Source: Hoeflea marina
Lineage (GTDB): Bacteria; Pseudomonadota; Alphaproteobacteria; Rhizobiales; Rhizobiaceae
Assembly (NCBI RefSeq): GCF_003182275.1
Contig: NZ_QGTR01000011.1
Coordinates: 1 to 34,202, forward strand
Direction of reading: 5' to 3'
DNA length: 34,202 nt
Below the pieces are notes generated by a model. That model was not told where the DNA came from, did no database searches, and worked only from the letters and a program-made list of their open reading frames with translations. Position 1 is the stretch's first letter. Each line of letters opens with the position of its first letter. This document shows, piece after piece, positions 15,195-22,788 of this stretch. Both the position numbers and the translations under genes were made by a program.

Positions 15195-16844
15195 TTATGC
15201 CGTCCGCCGCTGCCGCTTCCATTTGGTCTTCGGCACCTCGCCCGAGGCTTTCAGCACCGGATAGGCGATCGAGGTCAGGTGGCTGTTGATGCGCTTGAGG
15301 TCACGCAAAATGTCGAGATGCACCGAGGAGGTGCCGATGGTCTCGGGATTGCCCTCGCCGAGGCGACCGAGATGGGTTTCCACCGAGCGCCGCTCGAGGT
15401 CGCGCACCTCCGCCTTGGCCGAGTAGAGCATGCGGGCGAGATCGACATCGTCGGTGACGAAGGTGTTGACCGCCAGCTCGAAATTCGCCGACACCGCTTC
15501 GTGCAGAGAGCAGATCTCGGCGAAGCCCTGGTCCGAAAAGCTGATCCGCGCCGCCAGCTTCTTGCCCGCCAGGTCCATCAGCCCGCCGTCGATGATGTCG
15601 CCGATATGCTCCATGTTGGCGGTGAAGGCGAGGATGTCGAGCGCCCGCTGCGTCTCCTCGGCGGAGAGCTGTTGCTGCATCACCCGGGCGATGTAGAGCT
15701 TGATGGCGTCGAACAGCCTGTCGACCTTGTCGTCGTTGGCGATCGTCGTCCGCCGCAGCATGTCGTCGTTGTTGCGCAGCACCGGCAGAACGGCGCGCAT
15801 CATGCCTTGCGTGATGTCGGCCATGTTGAGCGCCTCGCGCTTGGCCAGCGCCAGCGCCTTGACCGGATTGTCGATCAGATCCTGGTCGAGATATTTCGGT
15901 TCGAACAGCCCCTCGTCGGCAGCATTGGCAGGCAGCGTCAACCGCGCCAGCCTGACGAGCGCCGGCGCCGCGATCAGGCCTGCCAGCGAGACGGCCAGGT
16001 TGAGCCCGAGATGGAACAGCGCCGGGAACACGGCCATCCCGGCGTAGCTGCCGGCGGCCTCGACGATGATGCCGACCAGCGGGAAGGCGATCGCCACGCC
16101 GAGCACGCGCACCATCAGATTGGCAGTCACCGGCACCCGCGCCTCCAGCCTGGCGCCCCAGTTGGCCACCGCCGGCAGCAGCCCGCTGCCGATATTGGCG
16201 CCCAGCACCATGTAGAGGCCGCTCTCGAGGCCGAGCAGGCCTGAGCCGACGAAGCCGATCGTCAGCAGCACGATGGCGAGGCTGGAATGCGCGAGATAGC
16301 TCATCACCAGCGCCAGCAGCACCAGCAGGAAGGGCTGTCCGGCGAGAATTTCCAGCACGGTGACGAAGCCCTGCTCGTGGCCGAGCACGGCGGCGGTGCG
16401 CGCGATCAGGCTCAGCGCCAGCAGGATCAGGCCGAGCCCGGTCACCGCGCGCATCAGGCTGCGCTTCTTCGTGTCCTCGGTCGACATGAAGCCGAAGACG
16501 CCGACGGCCATGAGCAGCGGCGAGAGAAAGGTGATTTTCTGCGAGGCCACCAGCACCGCCAGCGCGGTGCCGATGTCGGCGCCGAGGATCGTCACCAGCG
16601 CCGTCGTCGCCCCCAGCACGCCCCTGCCCGCGAAGGTCGCGACGATCATTGCCGTGGCCGCGCTGCTCTGCAGCAGCACCGCCACGCCGATCCCGGCGCC
16701 GAAGGCCGGAAGGATGCGCCCCTCGGCACGGCCGGCCCACTTTTGCACCTGGACGCCGAAGGCCCGCATCACCCCGGTGCGCACCATCCGGAGCCCCCAC
16801 AACAGGAGGGCGATGGCGCCGATGAGCTCTGCGAGAAAAGACAT
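15195..16844 (-). CDS. Na/Pi cotransporter family protein with PhoU-like tail
   Basis: This 549-aa inner-membrane protein has the two inverted Na/Pi-cotransporter repeats. The first carries LLQSSAATAMIVATF at about residues 57-71 and the second AHSSLAIVLLTIGFVG. A cytoplasmic helical PhoU-like domain follows from about residue 330 (ALALAKREALNMADITQGM, then LDILAFTANMEHIGDIID). It should import phosphate with sodium, or export excess phosphate, as reported for homologues. ATG 16844 has only a weak ribosome-binding site. It follows the HAD gene by 119 bp, and a Pho box sequence lies in that gap, so it belongs to the phosphorus-acquisition block and may be co-transcribed with it. Confidence 0.9.
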   Translation of the reverse strand: MSFLAELIGAIALLLWGLRMVRTGVMRAFGVQVQKWAGRAEGRILPAFGAGIGVAVLLQSSAATAMIVATFAGRGVLGATTALVTILGADIGTALAVLVASQKITFLSPLLMAVGVFGFMSTEDTKKRSLMRAVTGLGLILLALSLIARTAAVLGHEQGFVTVLEILAGQPFLLVLLALVMSYLAHSSLAIVLLTIGFVGSGLLGLESGLYMVLGANIGSGLLPAVANWGARLEARVPVTANLMVRVLGVAIAFPLVGIIVEAAGSYAGMAVFPALFHLGLNLAVSLAGLIAAPALVRLARLTLPANAADEGLFEPKYLDQDLIDNPVKALALAKREALNMADITQGMMRAVLPVLRNNDDMLRRTTIANDDKVDRLFDAIKLYIARVMQQQLSAEETQRALDILAFTANMEHIGDIIDGGLMDLAGKKLAARISFSDQGFAEICSLHEAVSANFELAVNTFVTDDVDLARMLYSAKAEVRDLERRSVETHLGRLGEGNPETIGTSSVHLDILRDLKRINSHLTSIAYPVLKASGEVPKTKWKRQRRTA

Positions 16845-16917
16845 GGAATGATTGAGCCATTGCTGAAGGGAAAGGAATGTTCATCCTATCACCGCCGATT
16901 CATCCACCGCAACGGCT

Positions 16918-16935
16918 CTGTCACAAAACTGTCAT
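16918..16935 (+). promoter_or_regulatory. Pho box (reversed) upstream of Na/Pi gene
   Basis: CTGTCACAAAACTGTCAT matches the PhoB consensus of two CTGTCAT-type repeats separated by four bases almost perfectly. It lies 74-91 bp upstream of the minus-strand Na/Pi gene, but its repeats read along the plus strand. That is opposite to the gene and to the phnD Pho box at 21449-21466. Confidence 0.8.
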
Positions 16936-16963
16936 AAATATCTCGGACGACGACACAAGCCGC

Positions 16964-17896
16964 TCATATTGTTGGAATAATATAATCGGGGACGATGCCG
17001 GAGCGCTCGATGTAGCGGGCGGGATCGAGCCCCTTGAACAGGCCATGATCCGAAACCAGCACCGTCGACCATCCGGCCGCCGCCCCCCCCAGCACATCGG
17101 TGTGCAGCGTGTCGCCGATCATGCAGATCCGCCGGCGGTCGGCGTGCTGCGGCAGGGCCGCCATCACCAGCTCATAGACCGAGCCGAACGGCTTGCCGTG
17201 AAACTCGACATCGAGGCCCAGATGCTGCGCCAGGCGATGGCCGCAATAGCCCGGTTCCGTCGAGAAGCCGGTCTCGCGCGGCGCCACGATATCCGGATTG
17301 GCGACGATCACCGGCCTTGGGCGCGCCTTCAGCGACGCCTCCAGCAGGGCCTGCCGCTCCGCGGTCCACACCAGCGTCGACAGCAGCAGGAACGCCTCCG
17401 CCCGCTCGTAGGCGGCGGGGTCGTCCTCGAGCGCGATGGCGTCCGGCGCGAGCTCGGCGGGATCGAAGCCGGGCGGCGGCATCACGCACCAGACGCCGCC
17501 GCAGCGCTCCGCCATCACCGTCTCTGCCGCCATGCGGCTGGAGATGATCTCGTCAGGCGAGAAATCGAAACCGAGCTTCCTGAACTTCTCCGGCGCCTTC
17601 GCCGCCGTCAGCGAGGCGCCGTTGGTGACGACGAAGAGCCGCTTGCCCATGGCCCTGAGCCGCGCCACCGCTTCCACGGCCCCGGGAATGGGCTGATCGC
17701 CGACATTGAGCACACCGAAGGCATCGAAGACGAACACGTCGAAGCGGCCGGCCAGCGACACAAGGTCGTCGGCGCCGGCCGCCAGCGCCGGATGGCGCGC
17801 ACCGGGCAGTCGGTGGCGCACATGCTCATAGGCCAGGAACGCCATCTCGCCGTCGAACCGCGGAAAAAGCTCGCCCAGCGGATCGCCGGAGGTCAA
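16964..17896 (-). CDS. HAD-IIA (NagD-like) hydrolase
   Basis: This 310-aa HAD-superfamily protein is of the class IIA type. Motif I is FVFDAFGVL, with nucleophile D58. Motif II is FVVTNGAS (T91), the motif III lysine is in HGKPFGS, and motif IV is MIGDTLHTDVLGG. At D+2 it has Phe60 instead of the usual general-acid Asp, as in a group of alphaproteobacterial HAD-IIA proteins with DxW/F-GVL. The start is read as TTG 17896, which overlaps the phnE stop (TTGA) and has GGAG seven bases before it; ATG 17929 lies inside phnE without a ribosome-binding site. It is the fifth gene of the phn block and so probably releases phosphate from an imported compound (inference). Confidence 0.83.
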   Translation of the reverse strand: MTSGDPLGELFPRFDGEMAFLAYEHVRHRLPGARHPALAAGADDLVSLAGRFDVFVFDAFGVLNVGDQPIPGAVEAVARLRAMGKRLFVVTNGASLTAAKAPEKFRKLGFDFSPDEIISSRMAAETVMAERCGGVWCVMPPPGFDPAELAPDAIALEDDPAAYERAEAFLLLSTLVWTAERQALLEASLKARPRPVIVANPDIVAPRETGFSTEPGYCGHRLAQHLGLDVEFHGKPFGSVYELVMAALPQHADRRRICMIGDTLHTDVLGGAAAGWSTVLVSDHGLFKGLDPARYIERSGIVPDYIIPTI

Positions 17897-18711
17897 ATGA
17901 TCGCTCCGCGCACCTTTGCCGAGACCCATTCGCCGACGACGACGGCAAACAGGATGACGAGGAGAATCAGCGTCACCTGCGGCCAGGCCAGCGTGTTGAG
18001 CGAAGACTGCAGCTGCAGCCCGATGCCGCCGGCGCCGACCAGGCCGAGGACCGTGCTCTCGCGGATGTTGATGTCCCAGCGAAAGACGCTGATGCCGGCA
18101 AAGGCGGGCAGGATCTGCGGCACGATGGCATAGGTCATCACCTGCCAGCGGCTGGCTCCGGTGGCGGTGATCGCCTCCACCTGCTTCTCGTCGATCTCCT
18201 CGATCGCCTCATAGAGCAGCTTGGCGCAGAAGCCGATCGAGCGCAGCGCGATCGCCATCAGCCCGGCAAAGACGCCGGGGCCGACGATGGCCACCAGCAG
18301 CAGCGCCCAGATCAGCGAATTGATCGAGCGGGTGGCGACGATGATGAACAGCGCCACCGGCCTGATGAACAGCGTACTCGGCGTGGTGTTGCGCGCCGCC
18401 AGAAACGCCACCGGAACCGCCAGGAACAAGGCCATGACGGTGCCGAGCGTCGCCATGTTGAACGTGTCCCACAGCGGCCCCCAGAGCTTGTCCATATAGG
18501 ACCAGCGCGGCGGCCAGGCGCGGCCGCCGATGTCGGCTGCAATGCGCGGCGCGTCCCAGACGAAGAACCAGGTGGTGGCCTCGGAGATGCGCTGCCAGCA
18601 CCACATGAAGATGGCGACGGCGGCAAGATAGCTGCCCCAGCGGATGAGCGTCTGGTTGCGGTTGCGCAACTGCCAGACCTTGGCGCCCTTGATGTCAGTT
18701 GAAACCGGCAT
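17893..18711 (-). CDS. phnE: Phosphonate/phosphate ABC transporter permease, second PhnE
   Basis: This 272-aa inner-membrane permease has a long N-terminal segment and about six helices. Its PhnE-type EAA region is VEAITATGASRWQVMTYAI, followed by the near-invariant [15 protein letters not shown]. The ATG shares its A with the TAA of the first phnE. In rhizobia the equivalent phoCDET system carries both phosphate and phosphonates and is induced by phosphate limitation. The two permease genes presumably form a heterodimer. It is followed by the HAD gene with a four-base overlap. Confidence 0.93.
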   Translation of the reverse strand: MPVSTDIKGAKVWQLRNRNQTLIRWGSYLAAVAIFMWCWQRISEATTWFFVWDAPRIAADIGGRAWPPRWSYMDKLWGPLWDTFNMATLGTVMALFLAVPVAFLAARNTTPSTLFIRPVALFIIVATRSINSLIWALLLVAIVGPGVFAGLMAIALRSIGFCAKLLYEAIEEIDEKQVEAITATGASRWQVMTYAIVPQILPAFAGISVFRWDINIRESTVLGLVGAGGIGLQLQSSLNTLAWPQVTLILLVILFAVVVGEWVSAKVRGAII

Positions 18712-19526
18712 TACTGCACCTTTGCCCTGATGATGCCGGAGAGATATTCCAGCGCCATGACGGTGACGATGATGATCAGGAGGATCGCCGCCGCCGTGTC
18801 GTATTCGTAGCGGTCGAACGCCGTGTTCAGCGTCGCGCCGATGCCACCGGCGCCGACCAGGCCGAGAACCGCCGATTCGCGGAAATTGATGTCGAGCCGG
18901 TACATCGACAGCCCGATCAGCCGCGGCATCACCTGCGGCTGCACGCCGTAATTGATCCATTGCAGCCAAGAGGAGCCGGTGGCGCGGATGGCCTCGGCCT
19001 GCGCCTTGCTCATCTCCTCGATGTCCTCGGCAAGCAGTTTCGACATGAAGCCGATGGTGGCAAACGACAGGGTGAGGAAGCCCGCCAGCGGCCCGAAGCC
19101 GAAGATCGCCACCAGCAGGATGGCGACGATGATCTCGTTGAGCGCGCGCGACAGCGAGACGATGGCGCGGCAGACGAGATAGACCGGCAGCGGCGCGATG
19201 TTGCGCGCGGCCCCGAGCCCGATCGGGACCGACAGGCCGATACCGACCACGGTCGAGGTGATGGTGATGATGACGCTCTCCAGAATGCCGGCCCAGATGT
19301 CACCGCCGCGGGAGACGAAATCCGGCGTGAAGAACGCGGTGACAAAGGCCCAGCCGCGGCTCAGGCCCTCGGCAACGCGCGACCAGTTGACGTCGATCGA
19401 GGCGACGGCCAGCACGACATAGGCCAGCGCGCCGATGAACAGGGTCCAGCGCAGCGCCGGGTTGGCAATCAGAGGCGGCTTTTTCCAGGCTTTGCCGATC
19501 CTGTCGTCAAGGGCAACCGCGGTCAT
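18711..19526 (-). CDS. phnE: Phosphonate/phosphate ABC transporter permease, first PhnE
   Basis: This 271-aa permease has a hydrophobic first helix after about residue 24 ([19 protein letters not shown]). Its EAA loop, [19 protein letters not shown], is followed by [16 protein letters not shown], the PhnE-family end motif. The ATG overlaps the phnC stop (ATGA). It forms the membrane channel together with the second PhnE. The short distances and overlaps through phnC-phnE-phnE-HAD indicate one transcript. Confidence 0.93.
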   Translation of the reverse strand: MTAVALDDRIGKAWKKPPLIANPALRWTLFIGALAYVVLAVASIDVNWSRVAEGLSRGWAFVTAFFTPDFVSRGGDIWAGILESVIITITSTVVGIGLSVPIGLGAARNIAPLPVYLVCRAIVSLSRALNEIIVAILLVAIFGFGPLAGFLTLSFATIGFMSKLLAEDIEEMSKAQAEAIRATGSSWLQWINYGVQPQVMPRLIGLSMYRLDINFRESAVLGLVGAGGIGATLNTAFDRYEYDTAAAILLIIIVTVMALEYLSGIIRAKVQ

Positions 19527-20326
19527 GACGCCGCCACGTCCGCTTCGGCGTCTTCCTCGTCATCGACATTGCGGATGGTCGCCTGCCAGTCTTCCTCGCC
19601 ATAGATGCTGGTCAGCACCTCTTCGGACATCTCGGTGGGTTTGCCGTCGAAGGCCAGTTCGCCCGCCTTCAGCCCGACGATGCGTTCGACGAACATCTGC
19701 GCCAGCGCCACATCGTGGATGTTGATGACGGCGGCGAGATCGCGCTCGGCGCACAATTCGCAGATCAGCCGCATGATCTGCCGCGAGGTCTTGGGGTCGA
19801 GCGAGGCGGTGGGCTCGTCGACCAGCAGCAGCCGGGGATTCTGGATCAGCGCGCGGGCGATGCCGACGCGCTGGCGCTGGCCGCCGGAGAGTTCGTCGGC
19901 GCGCTTGTCGGCCATCGCCATCAGGCCGACGCGATCCAGCAGCCGGAACGCCTCATCGACATCCGATTGCGGATACTTGCGCAGGAAGGAGCGCCAGAAG
20001 CCGACATAGCCGAGCCGCCCGGAGAGCACGTTCTCCATCACGGTGAGCCGCTCCACCAGCGCGTATTCCTGAAAGATCATGCCCATCTGGCGGCGCATCT
20101 TGCGCAGTCCGCCGGTGCCGAGAGCGGTGATGTCGGTGCCGTCCAGGATGACGCTGCCCGAAGTGGGTTCAACGAGCCGGTTGATGCAGCGGATCAGCGT
20201 CGACTTGCCGGCGCCGGATGGTCCGATCAGAGCCATGACCTGTCCCTTGGGAATGGTCAGCGTGACGTCCTGAAGCGCCTTGTCGCCGGTGCGATAGGTC
20301 TTGGTGAGTTTCTTGAGTTCGAGCAT
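19523..20326 (-). CDS. phnC: Phosphonate/phosphate ABC transporter ATPase PhnC
   Basis: This 267-aa ATPase has Walker [11 protein letters not shown]-loop [19 protein letters not shown], signature [15 protein letters not shown], Walker [13 protein letters not shown] and a switch histidine in [10 protein letters not shown]. The NVLSGRLG and YVGFWRSF stretches after the Q-loop are typical of PhnC. The C-terminus is acidic ([11 protein letters not shown]), a small extension over many homologues. ATG 20326 gives the canonical [11 protein letters not shown] start. It energises uptake through the two PhnE proteins. Confidence 0.95.
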   Translation of the reverse strand: MLELKKLTKTYRTGDKALQDVTLTIPKGQVMALIGPSGAGKSTLIRCINRLVEPTSGSVILDGTDITALGTGGLRKMRRQMGMIFQEYALVERLTVMENVLSGRLGYVGFWRSFLRKYPQSDVDEAFRLLDRVGLMAMADKRADELSGGQRQRVGIARALIQNPRLLLVDEPTASLDPKTSRQIMRLICELCAERDLAAVINIHDVALAQMFVERIVGLKAGELAFDGKPTEMSEEVLTSIYGEEDWQATIRNVDDEEDAEADVAAS

Positions 20327-20351
20327 GGGGCCCCGTGGTCGGCAGGAAAGA

Positions 20352-20375
20352 GGCGCCGCGGAGTGCCGCGGCGCC
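20352..20375 (-). other. Perfect hairpin 1 between phnD and phnC
   Basis: The arms GGCGCCGCGG (20352-20361) and CCGCGGCGCC (20366-20375) form a ten-base-pair perfect stem with a four-base loop. There is no T-run on the minus strand, so it looks more like an mRNA-stabilising or attenuating structure than a full terminator. Confidence 0.6.
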
Positions 20376-20386
20376 AGACAGGAAAC

Positions 20387-20414
20387 GACGCAGCGCCGCA
20401 TACGGCGCTGCGTC
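20387..20414 (-). other. Perfect hairpin 2 between phnD and phnC
   Basis: The arms GACGCAGCGCCG (20387-20398) and CGGCGCTGCGTC (20403-20414) form a twelve-base-pair perfect stem with the loop CATA, starting 11 bases past the phnD stop. With hairpin 1 it probably shields the 3' end of a stable phnD message and lowers downstream phnC expression. Confidence 0.65.
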
Positions 20415-20425
20415 CCGGAACCGGA

Positions 20426-21403
20426 TCAGCCGCAGGTGTATTTCACGTCGTTGGCGGTGTCGATCTTGCGCACCACCTCCCAGAAATCCTTGTAGTTCAT
20501 TTCCAGGAACTGGCCTTCGTTGGACTTCTCGAATTCCTTCTGCAGCGACGAGCCTTCCCAGGGGAAGGTCAGGAACGCTTCCTTGATCTTGGCCTGCAGT
20601 TCGGGCTTGAGGTTGTAGACCACGCCGAATCCGGTGGTCGGGAAGGTCTGCGACTTGTAGATCGACTTGACCTGCTCCGGCTTGATCACCTCGCGCTCGA
20701 TCATCCGCGACATGACCGAGTTGGCGATGGCCGCCGCCGGATAGTCCTTGTTGGCCACGCCGAGGATCGAATTGTCGTGCTTGCCGGAGAAGGCCGGCTC
20801 ATAGTCGGTCCCCGCGACCATGCCGTATTCGGACTTGAGCAGCGCCGAGGGAGCCTTGAAGCCGGAATTCGAGGTTTCCGCCGTGAAGGCCAGCGTCTTG
20901 CCCTTGATGTCCTCGACCTTGTCGATGCCGGAGCCCGGATAGGTGATGATCTCCATCTCGTAGCCGAACGAGCCGTCGAGCGACGCCATGATGGTGAAGG
21001 GCCGGAATCCGGCGCAGTTGACCGCCAGCGGATTGGAACCGGTGTTGAAGCCGGAAATGTGCAGGCGGCCCGAGCGCATCGCTTCGATCTGCGCCGCATT
21101 CGACTGCACCGGGAAGAACACTGCCTTCTTGCCGGTGGTCTTTTCCAGATAGGTCAGGAAATCGGCCCAGGCTTCCTTGTAGACCGCGGGGTCCTCCACC
21201 GGCGTATAGGCGAAGATCAGCGTGTCCGGATCAAGCAACTGCGATTCGTCCGTCGGAACATCGGCGATGAGGTCGCCGTCAACGTCACAATAGCGTGTAT
21301 CAAGCGTGCCACGCGGGCAGTCCTGTGCCGCGGCCGTACCAACGCTGAACGCCGAGATCGTCACAATGGCTGCGGCAGACAGCAACAAGTTTTTGATTTT
21401 CAT
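20426..21403 (-). CDS. phnD: Phosphonate/phosphate ABC transporter binding protein PhnD
   Basis: This 325-aa periplasmic protein has a signal peptide (MKIKNLLLSAAAIVTISAF, ending near AAA-Q). The mature N-terminus holds a cysteine pair region (DCPRGTLDTRYCD). The core is PhnD-like: DTLIFAYTPVEDP, AQIEAMRSGRLHISGFNTGS and KGKTLAFTAETSNSG. The final residues also include a cysteine. ATG 21403 has GGAGG seven bases upstream. It is the first gene of the phn block and has a Pho box 46-63 bp before the start. As the binding protein it decides whether phosphate, phosphonate or both are taken up; rhizobial relatives do both. Confidence 0.94.
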   Translation of the reverse strand: MKIKNLLLSAAAIVTISAFSVGTAAAQDCPRGTLDTRYCDVDGDLIADVPTDESQLLDPDTLIFAYTPVEDPAVYKEAWADFLTYLEKTTGKKAVFFPVQSNAAQIEAMRSGRLHISGFNTGSNPLAVNCAGFRPFTIMASLDGSFGYEMEIITYPGSGIDKVEDIKGKTLAFTAETSNSGFKAPSALLKSEYGMVAGTDYEPAFSGKHDNSILGVANKDYPAAAIANSVMSRMIEREVIKPEQVKSIYKSQTFPTTGFGVVYNLKPELQAKIKEAFLTFPWEGSSLQKEFEKSNEGQFLEMNYKDFWEVVRKIDTANDVKYTCG

Positions 21404-21448
21404 GAGTTTTCCTCCCTCAGTTCGTGTCTCCGCCCGGATCGTACATTT

Positions 21449-21466
21449 ATGACACTTTTGTGACAA
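21449..21466 (-). promoter_or_regulatory. Pho box upstream of phnD
   Basis: Read on the minus strand, TTGTCACAAAAGTGTCAT gives two TGTCAY repeats in the same 11-base phase as the PhoB consensus. It is co-oriented with phnD and 46 bp from its ATG. It predicts induction by PhoB under phosphate limitation. Confidence 0.85.
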
Positions 21467-21599
21467 CCGCCAAAATGTTCCATTTTCTGTGGAGAACGAA
21501 ACAAATCTGCCACTGCCCCCGGCATGCCGCATCGGGCGTGCGGGTCGGAGGCTTCATCGGCGCATCCCCATACCCTGGCTGCGGGCCGAGCGGAGCGGC

Positions 21600-22652
21600 T
21601 CAGACGACGGCGGATTCGAGTATCGGCGAGAGGTCGATGTCCGCCTCGAAGCTGCAGCAGATCGCGTGGATCCGGTCGCGCAGCTGCGGCGTGATCGGGC
21701 TTGCGCCGACGGCCGGCCGGCGAAGCTCGTCGGCCGGCTCCAGCAGCGCGTCGGTCAGCAGATCGGCCACGATCGCCTCGTGGCCGATCTGGCCGGCAAT
21801 GCGCCGGGCCAGCTGCAGCGGCTGCGCCAGCATCTCTCCGTCCCCGGAAACCCATACCGGCTCCACCAGCCCCGTCGACTCGCAGCTTTTCCACGAAACG
21901 AAGAAACGCAGCAGCCAGCCGAGACGCAGGTCCGTGAGCATCTCAAGCCGCTCCGCGTCGTCGAGCAGATGGTAATTGCAGGGCAGTCCGTCGGGAACCG
22001 CCGGCGCGTCATCCGCCCTGCCCGCGCGCGCCGCCACGGCGCCGGCGTCGAGCAGCACCAGCTGATCGAGCAGGTTGCGCGTCATCAACACCGGCCGCAC
22101 ATTGAACAGCCGCATCTGCCCGCACAGATAGGGCGTGCACACCAGCGCGTGGCGGGCGACATAGCCGAGCCCGTTCATGCCGCCGCGGATCAGGGCCAGT
22201 TCGTCCGTCTGCTGCTCGATCTGGAACTGGCCGAGGGCGAGGCTCGCCGCGGGGGACAGCGTCGAGGCCGAGAGGTCTGCTTCCGGAAGTCCGATGCCCT
22301 TTCGCAAGGCGCCTGCGAGGAAATCAGCCGCCGGGTCCGGCGCGGCGGCGACGAGCAGGTTGAGCTGGGTCGAATAGCGGCAGCTGAGCTTGGCCCGCAT
22401 CACCAATTCCGAAAACTGGGTCGGTTCCGGCCTCAGCCGGGCCGCGTTCTCGGCACCGATCGGCGGCAGGTAGAACGGGTGCGCCTGCGCCAGCGCCGCC
22501 GCCACCTCCAGCCCGAGGCTTGGCGGAATGCTGAGCATGAACTCGCGGCAGCGCCGGTCGAGCTCGTCGGTGTCGCTCAACAGGGCAATCTGCCGCATGA
22601 AATTGGTAACGTCGCTCTGCACGATCTGTCCTTCGGATGGGGAGGCCGACAT
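21600..22652 (-). CDS. Hypothetical protein, 350 aa
   Basis: I do not recognise this protein family. The 350 residues show no signal peptide or clear membrane helix and are rich in Leu, Ala and Asp. A mid-region cysteine cluster (CTPYLCGQM) and a CNYHLLDD stretch are the most distinctive features. The C-terminus ends CCSFEADIDLSPILESAVV. Codon usage and GC content match the neighbours, and no overlapping frame has a better claim, so it is probably real. The ATG at 22652 has a weak ribosome-binding site. It lies 136 bp after the cyclodeaminase-family gene on the same strand and 196 bp from phnD, beyond the Pho box region. Confidence 0.75.
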   Translation of the reverse strand: MSASPSEGQIVQSDVTNFMRQIALLSDTDELDRRCREFMLSIPPSLGLEVAAALAQAHPFYLPPIGAENAARLRPEPTQFSELVMRAKLSCRYSTQLNLLVAAAPDPAADFLAGALRKGIGLPEADLSASTLSPAASLALGQFQIEQQTDELALIRGGMNGLGYVARHALVCTPYLCGQMRLFNVRPVLMTRNLLDQLVLLDAGAVAARAGRADDAPAVPDGLPCNYHLLDDAERLEMLTDLRLGWLLRFFVSWKSCESTGLVEPVWVSGDGEMLAQPLQLARRIAGQIGHEAIVADLLTDALLEPADELRRPAVGASPITPQLRDRIHAICCSFEADIDLSPILESAVV

Positions 22653-22788
22653 TAGGCCCGCGAACTGGCGCGGAGCTTCCCTTGCAGCGCCTTGCCGCCA
22701 CCGCCGTCGGGATGACGCGGCTCGCGCTCGCCCTGCGTGGGGGCCGCCGGCGCCATCGGCAGCGCCGTCCGGTCAGGCTGCGCCGGCC

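Noticed and set aside
22653-22788. Gap upstream of the 350-aa gene considered as a small coding region
   Set aside because: Only extensions of out-of-frame antisense reading exist; there is no ribosome-binding site with a plausible start.
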